Shown: one piece after another, positions 11,601 to 24,100 of the stretch
How the letters are laid out: every line of letters begins with the position of its first letter
Numbering within the stretch: position 1 is the stretch's first letter
DNA from: Phoronis australis
Lineage: Eukaryota > Phoronida > Phoronidae
DNA: 64,000 nt
Direction: 5' to 3'
NCBI GenBank assembly: GCA_002633005.1
Contig: NMRA01000766.1
Location: 1-64,000, forward strand
Position numbers and translations under genes: made by a program
The notes under the pieces: model-generated
Told to the model about the DNA's origin: nothing
Seen by the model: the letters and a program-made list of their open reading frames with translations, nothing else
The model's database searches: none

Positions 11601-14373
11601 GCACAGTACACAGCACAGTGATCAACCAGAACGATCTGGAATTCCCCAACATGATGACAGAATTAGCGGTTATGACCAAGAATTCCTCGCCCATCTGCCA
11701 AACTACTTCGGGTGGTTGTCGTGAACCACAAAATGATTTACATGTTGAAATTAAGAGTTACGGAAAGGTTAACAAAATGCATAGTTTTGGAGCTAAAATT
11801 TTTGGCAAACTGGCACTCACAAAGACACTGACACTTTTAGCAAAGTCTCATGCAACTGTAGCGATTAAACGTGGACATTACACAAAGTGTGAACATTTAA
11901 ATGTAAGGATTTGTAAATTTTGGCCGTCGGCCGAACTAGCCTGTGAACCCTTCTGACTATGGTTAGCACTGCAGGTGTAAAAGAACTCTCTGAACTTCAT
12001 TTCATCTGCACAGTTGATGGCGGGCAGGTGTCATTCCTTGATGTAGTCAATATGTCACTAGTCGATGAGGGCAATTAAGCAGTCGATTGGCTAATGGTTG
12101 ATGACAGGCAGCGATAGTTACAAAGATCCGAACCTAAAGAAAGAAAAACCAATAATGATCAATTAACTACAACTTCACAATTTTCTTACTTCAAATCAAT
12201 TATTTTGTCTAGATTCAAACCAACGTTAATCACCTAAGTCGAAAACTCTGTTTTAAATCATTATGAAGATTTTATGGAATCAGGTATCATACTTCCTGCT
12301 TCCATAGGCCATATCACGGGAATACTTAGGAAATTGGTGCAGAATATCCTTTGCTTTTTTGAGAGATTTGTCAGAACCATTTGTTACTATCGTTGTATCA
12401 CCATCAGTAGAATTTTTACTTCTCGTATTCCACAGTTAATTCCCTTGACTTCATAGTTATTTCTAAGCATATTCAACTTTGAAAAGGTCAGAGGCAATGA
12501 CATTTTGCGTTACACAAAGTTGTGATTTTCACCTAAAATATCTCCAAACCCAAGCACCGAACATTAAACGGGAAACTCCAGGACAATGAATCAAAAACTT
12601 ATCCAAAATCCATTATCGTTACAAGACCCAAAAGTTTTCCGTCTACAGTCGGTGTAATGCAAAATGACACAAAGAATTCTGGTGTTTTCATCAATACATC
12701 GACCAGATAAAAAACCCGGCTGATCTGGGTTTATCAATTTTTCAAGAACTTTCTTCAACCTTGGTGCTTAAAACAATGACAAAACTTTATAATTTGAATT
12801 TACAGGGGTCAACGTTTTTTTTAATTTCTAGGGGCTTCCTGGGCTTTGGCAAAACTGTAATTACCCCCTGAAGTTGTGAATTTGGGAGAGCATACATTTC
12901 AAAACTATACTGAAAGATATACCCGGTAAGTAACCGCTAATTCCTATAGTATTTGGTGAATTAAACAGTAAAAGCATCAATTACTTAACTTTTGTTATTT
13001 TTTATTTACTGTAATGTAACTTCTACTTCTTGCAGGTTAATATAAATATCTAAACTTACTCGATTAATGTTGCTAATTTTTGGACATTTTGAATTTCTAC
13101 AATATCACTGATATTCTCATTCCCACATGCACATTCTCTAGAAGATGATAATTTTTCGTAAAGAGATTTTTAATTCTCTTAAAATTTCTTTTTTATTCGT
13201 CAAATTCACCAGAAGGCTTTATCACCCTAGTTGTTGGGTTGCATAAAACTTCAAAATTGTCCGCTGGATAAGTTTGATTGACGTATGACGTCAGGTGCAT
13301 TGTTCACCAATAACGTGACGCGTAATGATGTGACGCCATTGTTGTTATGCGGCGTATTATTTTTATGCAGCAAGGCCCAAGAAAACAAATTGCGTCAAAG
13401 ATGCGATAAACTATTTTCAAGTGCGCGTCGTAACTATTAGACCTACAAAAGCTGGGGGGACACGTTTTGCAAAGTAAACCTACAACATTAGAGACTGAGC
13501 ATTCAGTGACTTCGAAATCTATGTGAGACCAGTCTCCTGAGAATTCAAGTTGAGCCTTAAAGATAGTTAAACGAGACAGGTCACTCTCAAAATGCAAAAT
13601 ATTTTTGATGCGCTAATAGCACAAAGGCACAGTCCAGGAATATCCCTGTCATCTGTTGTAACTACCTCTCAGTTTTTGTCATTCTCTCGTAATTCCACGT
13701 GGCCAGTGCTTTTTTATTGAGATTACCATTTTTATGTTTATCTGTATTCAGTATATTGTAATTGTGTGAGTCATAATAAATGACCTTATATCACCTATCT
13801 CGGTCTCCTTTTCATCTCTGGTAACGAGCTTGCGACGCACGTATCATTTATTTATTATTCGGGACATATGTCGATCATAAATAGTACATATACTTGCCAC
13901 ATTTAGAAAAGTTCCTGCAAGGGCCTTGTGAGATCAAGCCCTGAACCAAAAACAAAACTAACTATAAAAATGAGGCGCCACATAAGTCATTTATACAGTA
14001 GGAGCATATGTTAATTGGGTACACAAAATACGCGAAAAATGCATTATTTCCGATGTAAACCAATGGGCTAAAGGCGTAGCAGTATGGTATTACAAAACAA
14101 AAGATACAGGGCCAAACACAAAAATGCCATTAGGATGCACAGCAGTAGTCAAAACAAGTGTACCATATACAAATTAAAGTATGGGCCAGGGGACACTACT
14201 TGGGCTTACATGCGAAACTTGGGCACATTGAGCCCTTATGCAAACCACTCCCGAAAAATATTTCTCGCTATGGGCATAAAGGCACAGTGAAATAGTACTT
14301 TTTCATACAAAATGGAGAGCATCTGCGTCGCAATATGGTTAAATTGTCGCCAACTTCGAATGAAAGTAAATTG
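11601..14373. other. Gene-poor stretch downstream of the minus-strand gene
   Basis: AT-rich, no supported gene. The longest open frame (11618-11956, plus, 112 codons) has no recognisable motif or splice context. On the minus strand the first downstream AATAAA (read as TTTATT on plus) after the proposed stop of the 14.4-18.4 kb gene is near 13849, so the 3' UTR of that gene may reach about 13.83 kb. Confidence 0.4.
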
Positions 14374-14424
14374 CTAAAATTGATCTTTGTTCATTTGTCT
14401 GATGGTTAAAACTATTTCACAAAT
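14374..14424 (-). CDS. Minus-strand gene, possible last exon
   Basis: The acceptor GTTTTCCATTTTTAAG is good. Phase 0 gives ICEIVLTIRQMNKDQF then TAG. It is short, so this could be chance. Confidence 0.3.
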   Translation of the reverse strand: MCEIVLTIRQMNKDQF

Positions 14425-17400
14425 CTTAAAAATGGAAAACATTGACCTGGTGCCTACCTTTCTTTTAAGAAACAAATGAAAAATTCACTCGACAGACATT
14501 GTGTTTTAAATTTGCAAAATTTCACTGACAATACTCACCAGTAGGCATCGCTCATTAAATGGCGTGGTAAGCCTCTTGTTGGGCACAGGTGGCAGGTGGT
14601 GAGTATGGCTCAGGCTCCCCAGGACGTCGGTTCGCAGATGACGAAGAAACCGTCTTCCCATAGGTCGAATGCACTCAGCAGACGGTCGATCTGGTGGAAT
14701 ACAGGAATGTTAGTCAATGTCTCGCATATCTGCTAGCGTTGACGGTAAACAATATAACAGATGAGACATTTAAGGCATGGTTTGTGTTGTTCATTTAACC
14801 AAAACAAAACTAAAGCAATGAGCAAATAAAGAATTTTTAGGCTAACATCTTTAATTGGCATGTTCCCATATCTTACTTGCTAACGGTCAATTACAAGTGG
14901 TGTAGGGTCGCAAGGTGGTGGACGGGTGGATCTGTGGTCGGTCGACGAAGAGGGCAGCATCCCGAAAAGAACCTACAGAAAAATAAAGTTCATCCATTAA
15001 CAGCAAATTCACAATGGGGCACCTTCAGCAATTTTTCTCACGTGGGCGATACGACCAAGTCGGAGTTCACGTCAGTGGCTGTGGACTATAACATGGCTCA
15101 AATCAACTATAGATTTTGTTCCAAACTACGAATAAAAGTGCGGGGTACAATGCATTTCCCAACAGGCAACTATAAAATGCTTCTTTAGTTTAGGTACGTT
15201 ACAGGCACTTCACAGTGCCTACACTCCTTATGACGCGATTGTTGCACAGTATTACTGTTAATTGAAATATTAATTTAATTTACCATGCATGAATACTTTC
15301 ACATCATTTCGCACTACCACATGAACTTCATGTAAACTTTGTTGAGGTCTCTCTCACAAGACCATAATAAAAGTGATGTCTGTATATAACGTACATTTAT
15401 GAGTGCCAAATAACATTATTAGACTATTCTATCAAATGATTCCCATCAAATGCTGAATTCTTTTCACTTGAAATCAGTTTGAATCAAACTTTATTAAACA
15501 ATGCTACACCTAAATTCATGCGAAGGTAAGGATTGCAAACTGCAATATATTAATACCCATAACTGTCCAGGAGTGTTGCCAACATGTAACATTTGGGTTT
15601 TTCAGCCCAACACTTAAAGCGAGCCTAATTAGGTCAGACTCTGTGTGACAAACCAGTCACAGATTCACAAGTTAATGTTTGTGGGTTAGCCGCGATGTTG
15701 AAGAAAATCTATTTGCCAATTAAACTCTCTTATAGTGAATAGATTTTAATTCAAAGACAGATACTTTTTACTTTTCAATTTTAAAAACATGTTTGTCTCT
15801 TATTATGGTTGGTTATAATTAGTCTGAGGCAGTGAGGCCTATGCAGCAATGTATTCAAATTTCATGCTTGGCGTGCCAACAAACATAATTTTTGACAGGT
15901 ACGTGAGATGCTGATCACTACGACTAGTACGAATTATCTTATGCAACACGTGTGGGTGCATGTGTTGGCCTGCTCACCGGCAATGACACCATTACTGATA
16001 ATCCCACTGCCAAGATACTACCGGATTCCGACGGCACTAATTCCATGCCTTCGCTAAGCAACAAAGACTCAGTCAGTAGATACGAATTTTCATAACGCTC
16101 AGAATCACTGGGGCACTGCAGATTGTATAGCTCAACCGTAGGCGTAGGCGTAGCAGTCGCGCTAGCGCCATGTGCACGGGCAATGTTGCTGCTATCAGCA
16201 AACCGTATACCGTAAAGTGGCTGATGCTTATTATAACAACATGATTGTTACAACAAATGATCTTTGGGTGACCCTCGTCAACACTACAATCCGAATTCAA
16301 TAGTTTTAGGTAATATTTACCCTAGTTCGGTCCAGGATTCGGAGAAGTGATGAAAGCCAACTTTTCGTTCAATGGCGGCGTGACTTGTTTTAGCGGGCTC
16401 AGTGGTGTGATACCCTTTAGTATAGTGGGGACGGGCAGGACAAACGGACACCATGTATTCAAGGGTGTGTGTTCTATATGACCCAGATACATTTTTAAAA
16501 TCGTTATAGCGTGTACCCAACGATATTCTGTGCCACGTGGTGGTCCCTAAATTCGCCGCGCCATATTTCAAGTTTTCAGTGAAAATCGCAGCAACGTGCC
16601 ATCCGGCGGCCGAGTTCAGTACTAGGCCTAAAGCTGAGACCTTGCTGCTAAAAATCTTGCCAACTATTAAATCGACTATTCTAAGTTAAAATACATGACA
16701 ACATCTCACGTAACCTCGCGAAGTCTTGCTTTTTAGTGAGGCCCTAGCGTTATTGAACGCCACCTTTGTATCGGAAAGGTTTTAGGTTCAAATCATGAGC
16801 TATACCTCATTCAGTGTCCACATAAAACGATAGCCGCGGGCTTCTAGAAAAAATTCTAGTACAGTGAGTAGAAAATCAGTAATAAATTTAAGTGTGGTGA
16901 TCTCTGTGCCCAGCGGTCTATAGAGAGATTAGCCAGTATGGAAGTCTTATTTTTCCGCCGCCGGCTGCGGCTGACCGCCGGGAAGTTCAGCATGACCGGG
17001 TCTGAGTTCTCAGTTCCCCGCCGGCCTAGGTTTCGATAGCCTCTTAGCTATGGGGTGATGCAAAGTTCGAAGAGATTCTAAATGTTTGAGTGCTACATGC
17101 AGTTTTATCAGTAGTCTGTGCTCTTTACTTGGTGAAATCATCCTGTGCGCTTTTCCTGAAACAACTTGGAAATATATTGCGGAACAAGTATGCGAAAAAG
17201 TAAAACGTTAGTAAGACAGAACGAAACTATAAAAACGACAATTGGTTTCAAACAACGGCATTTTGAGATGTTTAGGGTTCCTGATCAGGTTTCAGTGAAA
17301 ATAAAAATTGTCCACGGCATGATCATAGAATTTTCACTGACACTTACTGGCATTAGCATCCCATTCATACGGTTACACCAATGGCAGAGGATGATTTAAA

Positions 17401-18419
17401 TCATAAGTTATCGTCGTGACGTGATGAATTTAAACATTTTTGCCCGTTCAAGATATTGTTCTGCGTGGCCTTTTTCGCCTTAATTTAAATCATCCCGGAA
17501 TCTATTATCAGACACTTTATTTTATTGTTGAATTAATTCTTGTTTTTACTCTAAAAAAGTTTGAGCAGAAGTCATTTTCTGCATTATTGCCTAGTCTTTC
17601 ATGTATTTTGGACTTGAGAGCCCCGGATGAATTCTTCTTTTAGCACTGACGTAGTCCAACAGTAGTCATGTCTCGTTTAAACTTTAGTCACAAAGGATTA
17701 TTTAAACCTCTAGAATGCTCACGAGCGATAACATGTATTCTAGATGTGGTTTTCACGATGGTTTCCATTACGGCGGTAAAAAACTAACACTTGAAAACTA
17801 CTGTGTTGGTTCACGTTTTGCGATGAAGCCCTACCAAAATATGTAAACCATTGACATTTTGCGGGAACTCATGCTAGTAAATATTTTGAAAGAGAACTGC
17901 CGTGTCAACAACTCAGCGATAACTAACAACGTTATATCTTAAAGCTAACGCCAACATTTAGCCATTAATGTTGGATTCCGAAGCGTTCGGGGTTTAAAAA
18001 CATTAAAAGGCTCATCCGATCTTCATTGCTACCGAAGGAATTGACAACAAAACTTACTAGTGATAAGAAAATCTGCAATTCAAGAGAAAGGCAAATTTAT
18101 CACAAACACAAAAAGAGTTAAATGGCTGCAATCACACATTTCAAAACTGTCTCACTTGAATGACATCTTTGCTCAGCTTTTTCTATCCTTACCCAACTTT
18201 TTAGTTTTGCTCATTCAAATGAACAATAGTTGACCGTCACATCCCAAATACCCCCAAGCATATGGCCTGCGTCGTTATGCAGTTTGCTGTCAATTATCGG
18301 TGTTTGCCTAATAACCGTTTTCGAAACAACATAACGTCGACTTAACACTTGTTATAAAAGCAGAGTACTTACTGGGTGATGGATCCACAGATGCTGTTAA
18401 GGTAATCTATGGAAGGCAT
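14374..18419 (-). CDS. Unrecognised 188-residue protein, six-exon gene model
   Basis: I do not recognise this gene. The model joins six minus-strand exons: 18373-18419, 16321-16527, 16022-16053, 14895-14972, 14539-14690 and 14374-14424. Reading phases agree at every junction and the total (567 bases) is a whole number of codons ending in TAG. The start ATG has A at -3. The second exon is the strongest coding signal (69 codons open, including YRTHTLEYMVSVCPARPHY). The fifth is open for 50 codons and ends in a consensus donor. The protein is rich in Arg, His, Thr, Ser, Pro and Tyr, with no signal peptide, membrane segment or known motif. That composition recalls small ciliary or sperm microtubule-associated proteins, but this is only an impression. 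Weak points are the second exon's acceptor (several choices) and the last exon. Confidence 0.45.
14539..14690 (-). CDS. Minus-strand gene, exon 5
   Basis: Acceptor CCACCAG, donor GTGAGT (consensus). The phase-compatible frame is open for all 50 codons, including RPMGRRFLRHLRTDVLGS and LPPVPNKRLTTPFNERC. Another frame carries a TGA after 26 codons. Confidence 0.5.
14895..14972 (-). CDS. Minus-strand gene, exon 4
   Basis: Acceptor TTTTTCTGTAG, donor GTAATT. It encodes SFRDAALFVDRPQIHPSTT and continues in phase 1 into exon 5. A better-looking downstream donor (GTAAG at the 14876 edge) is excluded because all three frames stop before it. Confidence 0.45.
16022..16053 (-). CDS. Minus-strand gene, exon 3 (32-nt microexon)
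   Basis: The acceptor CTTTGTTGCTTAG is strong. With donor GTAGTA the exon encodes EGMELVPSES in the phase demanded by both neighbours. A second donor (GTGAGC, exon 15978-16053) keeps the frame open but leads into a different frame of exon 4 and an early stop (…VICEPTSWGA then TGA), so it could be an alternative splice. Confidence 0.4.
16321..16527 (-). CDS. Minus-strand gene, exon 2
   Basis: The frame is open across the exon and ends ...SESWTELG at donor GTAAAT. With the acceptor CACAG at 16528 the phase matches exon 1 exactly. The same frame also stays open upstream to about 16.68 kb without an ATG, so acceptors near 16.66 kb (ending TTTTTAG) are possible and would add about 45 residues. 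Confidence 0.55.
16725..16800 (+). repeat. Weak tRNA-like (SINE head) remnant
   Basis: TTAGTGAGGCCCTAGCG followed about 50 bases later by GGTTCAAATCA resembles spaced A and B boxes of a tRNA-derived SINE. No cloverleaf can be drawn with confidence. It lies in intron 1 of the minus-strand gene model. Confidence 0.2.
18373..18419 (-). CDS. Minus-strand gene, exon 1 (start codon)
   Basis: ATG at 18419-18417 (minus) opens 15 codons, MPSIDYLNSICGSIT, plus two bases, then the donor GTAAGT. The ATG has A at -3. TATAAAAT lies about 31 bases upstream, which would leave a very short leader unless transcription starts elsewhere. Confidence 0.45.
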
Positions 18420-18449
18420 TCTCACTTGTTCAGGCACTCCACACAATAT

Positions 18450-18457
18450 ATTTTATA
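18450..18457 (-). promoter_or_regulatory. Possible TATA box for the minus-strand gene
   Basis: TATAAAAT on the minus strand, about 31 bases before the proposed start codon. The spacing implies almost no 5' UTR, so it may be coincidental. Confidence 0.25.
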
Positions 18458-20649
18458 GATCTCTTAGTAGTAATAATAATAAAGGTTTCACAATATATAT
18501 ATAGGTCTCGTAGTAGTAGTAATCAACTGAAGGTTTCGTATATCGCAGTAGTAATCGCCCGTCTCTCAAGTTTCAAACAGCAGTGGTTTTGTGCTTCTAA
18601 TAGCAAGATTCAGTTGAATCTCATTGGCGGGAAATACAAAAGTCACGTGACAAGAGGCTTCGCGCATTCCCGGCACTCCCCGTTGTTCTATTAGATGAAC
18701 TCAGTGGGCAGTGCCGACAAACATAGTTAAGCCACGCCCACCATAGTTACCTGTTGGGGAGTCCCACTGAGCGCAAACCAAATATGGAATTGGGTCCCCA
18801 GCATACGATCTACATGAACAGGTTCTTTTCAATAGAGTTCCCGATGTGGCGCCAAAGTATCACAACAGGCCTTTGGGGGAAGAGGGGAATAATTAATTGA
18901 GCTCATTCATTGATGACTTAATTCACCTCCACTGAGAGCTTTATTCGTGTGTCAGATCGCTTCTGGGTGCCGCAGCTATTGACATAGCACAAGTATAACT
19001 GTATAAGGCGGGTAGAAGGATGGGGGGCAGTAGTAGCTATGAGAGAAAATGTTGGACAAGGAAAGAAAATAGGCCTAGTGGACAAAGAAATTCATTCACA
19101 TTGTGGAGCATTTCAGATGACAAAAAAGTGTTTCATGAGGACTCACTGACGCTGATAAATTTGCCTTGTACGCTTTAACTGTGGGTTTTCTTAGCATTAT
19201 TAACTGCCGTTATACGCGGTTGATTCTAGGATCACTGACTCAGATCTCGAATAATGCGTGTTCGTACATTCTGGTGATTTGTTTTCAAAAGGTTTTATTT
19301 CAAATTATTTGGGCCAATATTTTTAAAGAGCATCATCAACATTTTGGCCCTAAAATAGTCCAATTTTTGTTCAAATAGGTAAAGTAAGCAAAGCAATTTT
19401 AAAATAGTGCAAATGAAAGGTAAAGAAAAAACGTCTGTAAAATTTTTGTTAAAAATTGAAACTCTCTATCAGAAGACAGTCTTTTTACTTCTAAGAAGGT
19501 TTCCCATCTAAATTGGAGCGAAAAATGTGGTAAATTTTGCCCATTTTTTGTGTTTAGCCATTTATGAGCTGCTTTGGGGGCCAATTCGTGGAATGCTGGT
19601 GATTTCATTATATATTTTCTTTTCAGTTTTCTGTATGACTAAGAAACTAAAAAAAATAAAAATTGGGCTTTTTATTTGTTTCCAACTAGCCCAGATGGAA
19701 AGACCATACCATCTCGATCATGCAGCAGCTGTAACTCGTGAACCCCATTAAGGAGCTTCATTATTTTTTTGAAAATATATTTCTATGACTATAATAATGG
19801 TGGGCCTCTATTTTTATTATTTGACTACTACTGGCCCCAGTTGTGGTTTCTATAACCTGATTTCCTCGGTGAAATTTCACAAATTTGGTAAAATTGTTTC
19901 TATCCAGAAAACAGTGGCCTATGTACTATGTTTTCGAATGATTCTAACCGGTGCTGTTCCACCATATATCTAACTTGTGCCCACCCCCACCTCCCCAGCT
20001 GATGCTGTGCCCTGTACGTCCGGCGATCTACTCATTCCCAGTCGAGGTGAGGGTTTCTTCCCGACCGGCGGTACTGGGTTTCTCATGTTACTTATATACC
20101 TCGAACATAGAGAATGATTTTGGCGGATGACATTTTTGCAAGTCCATTAAAGCGTAATTCGTAAAAGATACCCCCTACTAGCTATACTAATGAAACTCAT
20201 TACGGTCTTGGGACGGTCCACCTTGCAAAAGGTACCCACTCATCCAAGGCTTTACCGCGAAGCAGGTGGCGATGTGTCCGCACGTAATACCCCGCTTCGC
20301 TAACCGGTAGCGGTGCTTTTGAGCAGTCATGCAACTTGTTTATAGCGGGTAATCAGACAAGCAGACCGTCAGCCTTCGACGTTCGGATAGACTTGTCGCG
20401 ATTTTTGTGAATTTTGTATATTATATTGACTCTAGTCAACCCTCATTATTGGACCTCGAGCGGGTCCGCAAAAACTTGTTGAAAAAGTACCCCGCGCCTA
20501 CCCGCAATTATTGGCACACGCCCCTCTTGGGTACCTTGTCAATATCAGTGAACCCTCGGAAATACACGGATTCTATACATTCCACTTAATTGGGTCTTTT
20601 GGAAAATTCGTCGAGTGGACACAATGACTACACATTTTGACCTTTGAGT
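18458..20649. other. Intergenic region between the minus-strand gene and the tetraspanin
   Basis: Divergent spacer. It holds imperfect TAGTAGTAATAATAA trinucleotide runs around 18466-18545 and otherwise no supported feature. Open frames of 60-74 codons at 19166-19973 and 20407-20589 lack motifs and splice context. Confidence 0.5.
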
Positions 20650-21039
20650 CAAATGAGTTAAAACTCATTTTCTATTTTTTCTAAGACTGCTGTGTTGCGA
20701 CGAAAAAAAACCTCAAAAACATACCGACCGAGGCTCTTGAACGGTCTGCCCCCCCGGCGCGCACCGCCCCGAACAGCCTTGACTCGAGTATTATAGGTCT
20801 AAGGGTTCCTTGAGAACAGCTTTGTTGTGGCGCCTTACCGCTCCCAAGCTGGTTAACTCCAGTTGGTAACGCCCTCAGGATGGCTGCTTTTTGACTGAGT
20901 ATTCACAGCGCCCTCTTCAGGAAGTCAACAAAACCGGAAATATAGTTACGATGCTACAAGTCCTGAGAGAAGTTTGTTGACACCGCCTTTCTTTTTTACC
21001 TTTTATTTTTGTTACTTTAGTTCACACTTTCGTATCAAT
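20650..21039 (+). promoter_or_regulatory. Probable TATA-less promoter and 5' leader of the tetraspanin gene
   Basis: A GC-rich patch (CCCCCCCGGCGCGCACCGCC near 20750) lies 290 bases before the tetraspanin ATG. Composition returns to AT-rich by 21000. Two short upstream frames are visible if transcription starts above them: ATG GCT GCT TTT TGA at 20880, and a nine-codon frame starting ATGCTACAAGTC near 20951. GCGCCCTCTTCAGG at about 20909 is a partial match to the reverse of a CTCF core. No TATA box is seen. Confidence 0.4.
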
Positions 21040-21114
21040 ATGTGTAAGAAAAGCGATACGTACGTAAATCCGGTGATCAAGTACCTCATGTTTTCATTTA
21101 ACTTCTTTTTTTGG
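21040..21114 (+). CDS. Tetraspanin exon 1
   Basis: ATG with A at -3, 25 codons (MCKKSDTYVNPVIKYLMFSF then NFFFW), donor GTGAGT. It is far from the other exons but recognisable by the juxtamembrane KYL-FNF-W pattern common to tetraspanin N-termini. Confidence 0.9.
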
Positions 21115-24100
21115 GTGAGTATGAATCAAAAACTTTAGCTGGTGTCGCTCGATCGTCAAGATCAGTTAGCGCCGTTTTAGCGCCCGGTTGTTTACAGAAC
21201 TTTGACTGAGCATGATTACTGTTGGCAGTCGTCATTGACGTCAGATACAATGGTTCCTGAGTTCGAGACCCTTTTGTGTTCACTGGAAAAGGTTATCCTT
21301 GTTCAACTCCTCTGAGTCTTTGAAACTTTACCACACTCAAGTCGGTGACTCGTTGCCGTTGGCCATATGTTCACTACCTCGTACCTGTTTAGGCCAGGGA
21401 AAAATAAGCCTAATAAGGTACATGTTTATCAGCCGGGACTCATCAAGACACTGGCGCAGGGGGCACTGTTTACATTGTTTATTTCACAATGTTGCTGGAA
21501 ATGGTGTTACAGATCCTTGGGAGAGATGTCTGCAAGTCGGGGTTGCGCCTGAAATATTTTTGTTTCAGTTTATTTTCAAATGGTAAATGCTTGGTTTTAA
21601 AGGTGGGATCCCTGATGTACACATCACCTCTGGTTCCAGCTCTTTTCTCTGTGCAGCCACATTAAAAGACCACAGGCACTCAACCAGACTTTCCTTCTGT
21701 GTTACTAGAAGATAATTTTTTGAAAGTATTCATCATTCTCTGCAGTTTCAAGAACCTTGTTTAGAATCTGTTCCAAAGGTACGAGCAGCCATGCCAACAT
21801 CACGCGATACTGTTCGAATGGCCTGTTTTTTCCGTATATGTCATACGTAATGTTGACATTATGATTGGCTGACAATGCTTTGAAGGAATAACTGAGAAAC
21901 CACTATAAAGACCAATGCTTACGTTAAGTATTTCAGAATTCCAAAAACGCTTTTTTTCTGGTGCTGTGAAAGAAACTTTGAAAGTAAAATTTATAGTTAA
22001 AATTAGGGGTGGCACATTTTTTGGTATGGGCTGGGACGTCAGACATATTTATTCTTACTTGGCCTTACTTGGCATGTCGAGCTTTAGTTTGGAATGGCAC
22101 TTGAAACTACATGTTGGCCAAATTTGCTTTTACAAGATTTTTATTTGGTTTATCAAGTTACAGTATTTGTTGAATTATCATTATTGAGTGACTGAAAGCC
22201 CACTTCTATCTGTTTCCCGGAACATGAATGACATGACCCTGATCTGGGTTTCTTGAGTATCTGTAACTTGAGATAAAGTTTTCACCGAACGATGACCATC
22301 CATAGTTGGGTGGAAAACTTATTTTTGCACCCAATAACAACACTTTCTCCTGCTTCATAATAACTGCACTGTATGTAGGCTCACTGCAAGTTGCATGGTA
22401 CTGTGTATTGTTTTTTTTAACAGAGATGATTACAAGAACAAAGGTGTGTCAATTGCCTACAATATTGCAATGGCTAATCTAAATTCCTTTTAGATGGAGT
22501 GCACCATATCACATGTCTGGTAGATCATTGGCCTGTTTATCAGCATGGGTGACTGTGGACAAAAAATACACAGGCAAAGCTTTAACACCAGACCAGATCA
22601 ATATTTACATATGAAAACTGTTCTCCCCTTGAGTTGGAGGGATGAGAACCAGGCATCCCAGATGAGAAAAACCTTAGCCCACTTTGACTTGAATTATTAG
22701 TGAAGTGCTGAATTTAAAAAAGGATTTTGAAATGGGACATTTATTTTACATTAGAATTTCAATATGACTTGATTATTTTTTTCACTTGTGCGTACACCGG
22801 AAAGTCACTCCTGGTCTCATCGAAGATGTGTGATGAAATGTCTACTTTATTGACCGGGGTTTATGTCAGTGGCCACTGCTGTGGGAAAGGGAATTTAAGG
22901 CAATTTGCTGAAACTAACTTCAGTTCCAATAATGGACAAGACAGCATTGCTTTGGAGTAATACTGATGTTAAGAAGGTTAATATTTTAAACACTGCAGTA
23001 CGTGATTTATAGTAGCCTCCTCAAAATGCGAGTCTGTAATTGAAATGATTTTCACCTTCACAGTTTTTCTATTTGAAAATGTAACTGCACAAAATGCTAA
23101 GAATCTCCCAATGTTAACATCTTGGCTATATCATCTCATATCCTTTTCATCTAATAAATAGGTAGATACAGAAGTTAAAGCGGCACTCCACTGTTGTTTA
23201 CCTGGTAGTTATCAATGTTGATTTCTTAACCAAAGCAATTAGGTGTTCAATAACACAGTGTGCGAATGAGCCAGTGCTCTGAACTTTCGTGCTTACATGA
23301 GCCATTTTCAAATTGGGCTGACTATCCCCACTAAAGTCGTTGATGGTTTCGATGTTCTTGGTGGTAATGGAAGTAGATGTTGATCCCTAACATGGCAAGG
23401 GCTATTATGAGATTAAGTTAATGAAACTCAAAGGCTTGATTTGATTTTATTGTTTAGCCTAGCTAATGGGGGATGAAATGAAGAGCTATTAATCTTGACA
23501 GGTCATGTACACCAGTGGTTACAGTGCAGGGCTTCAGTATAAATCATCTCCAAGGAGATAGACATTGTAACACATTGGTAAATTATGAATGATCAATTTT
23601 TAGTGTTGAAAATTAATGGAAACATTAAGGAGACATTGTATTGTCTCCCTTCTGTGTTTGTGTGTTTTTCAAGTGTTAACCATTATCTGACAGCTGTTTC
23701 GGCTCGAGTGTGCAAATCAAATCAGCTAATATCTGTGATTTAAAATATGCGTCAATCAGCATATTTTCTTTGCAAAGCCTTATGAGTGGTTGAGGAATTT
23801 TTAAAATATTTACCATATTATTGTTAAGATAATGAAGAACAGCCTGGTGCATGACATGGGACTATAAAGGACAGTTGTGGTCACTGAACAATTACTAGTA
23901 TGAGTTCTCAGCATTGTAGGATTGTTTTACTTTTCATAATTATGATTCATCAGATGCATGTGCACTCTTTAAAACTATTGCTAAGCTGGAGATGGAAGTA
24001 GTAGATTGACCAGATGTCATTCAGAAAAACTGCGTTCAACACCTTGACGCAGGAGCAAGGCAAGCTAACACCGAATACAAGTATTGTAACATGATCCTGT

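Noticed and set aside
11618-11956. 112-codon plus-strand ORF
   Set aside because: No motif, no splice sites, composition like surrounding noncoding DNA.
13304-13597. 97-codon minus-strand ORF
   Set aside because: No recognisable motif and no phase-compatible splice site linking it to the minus-strand gene model.
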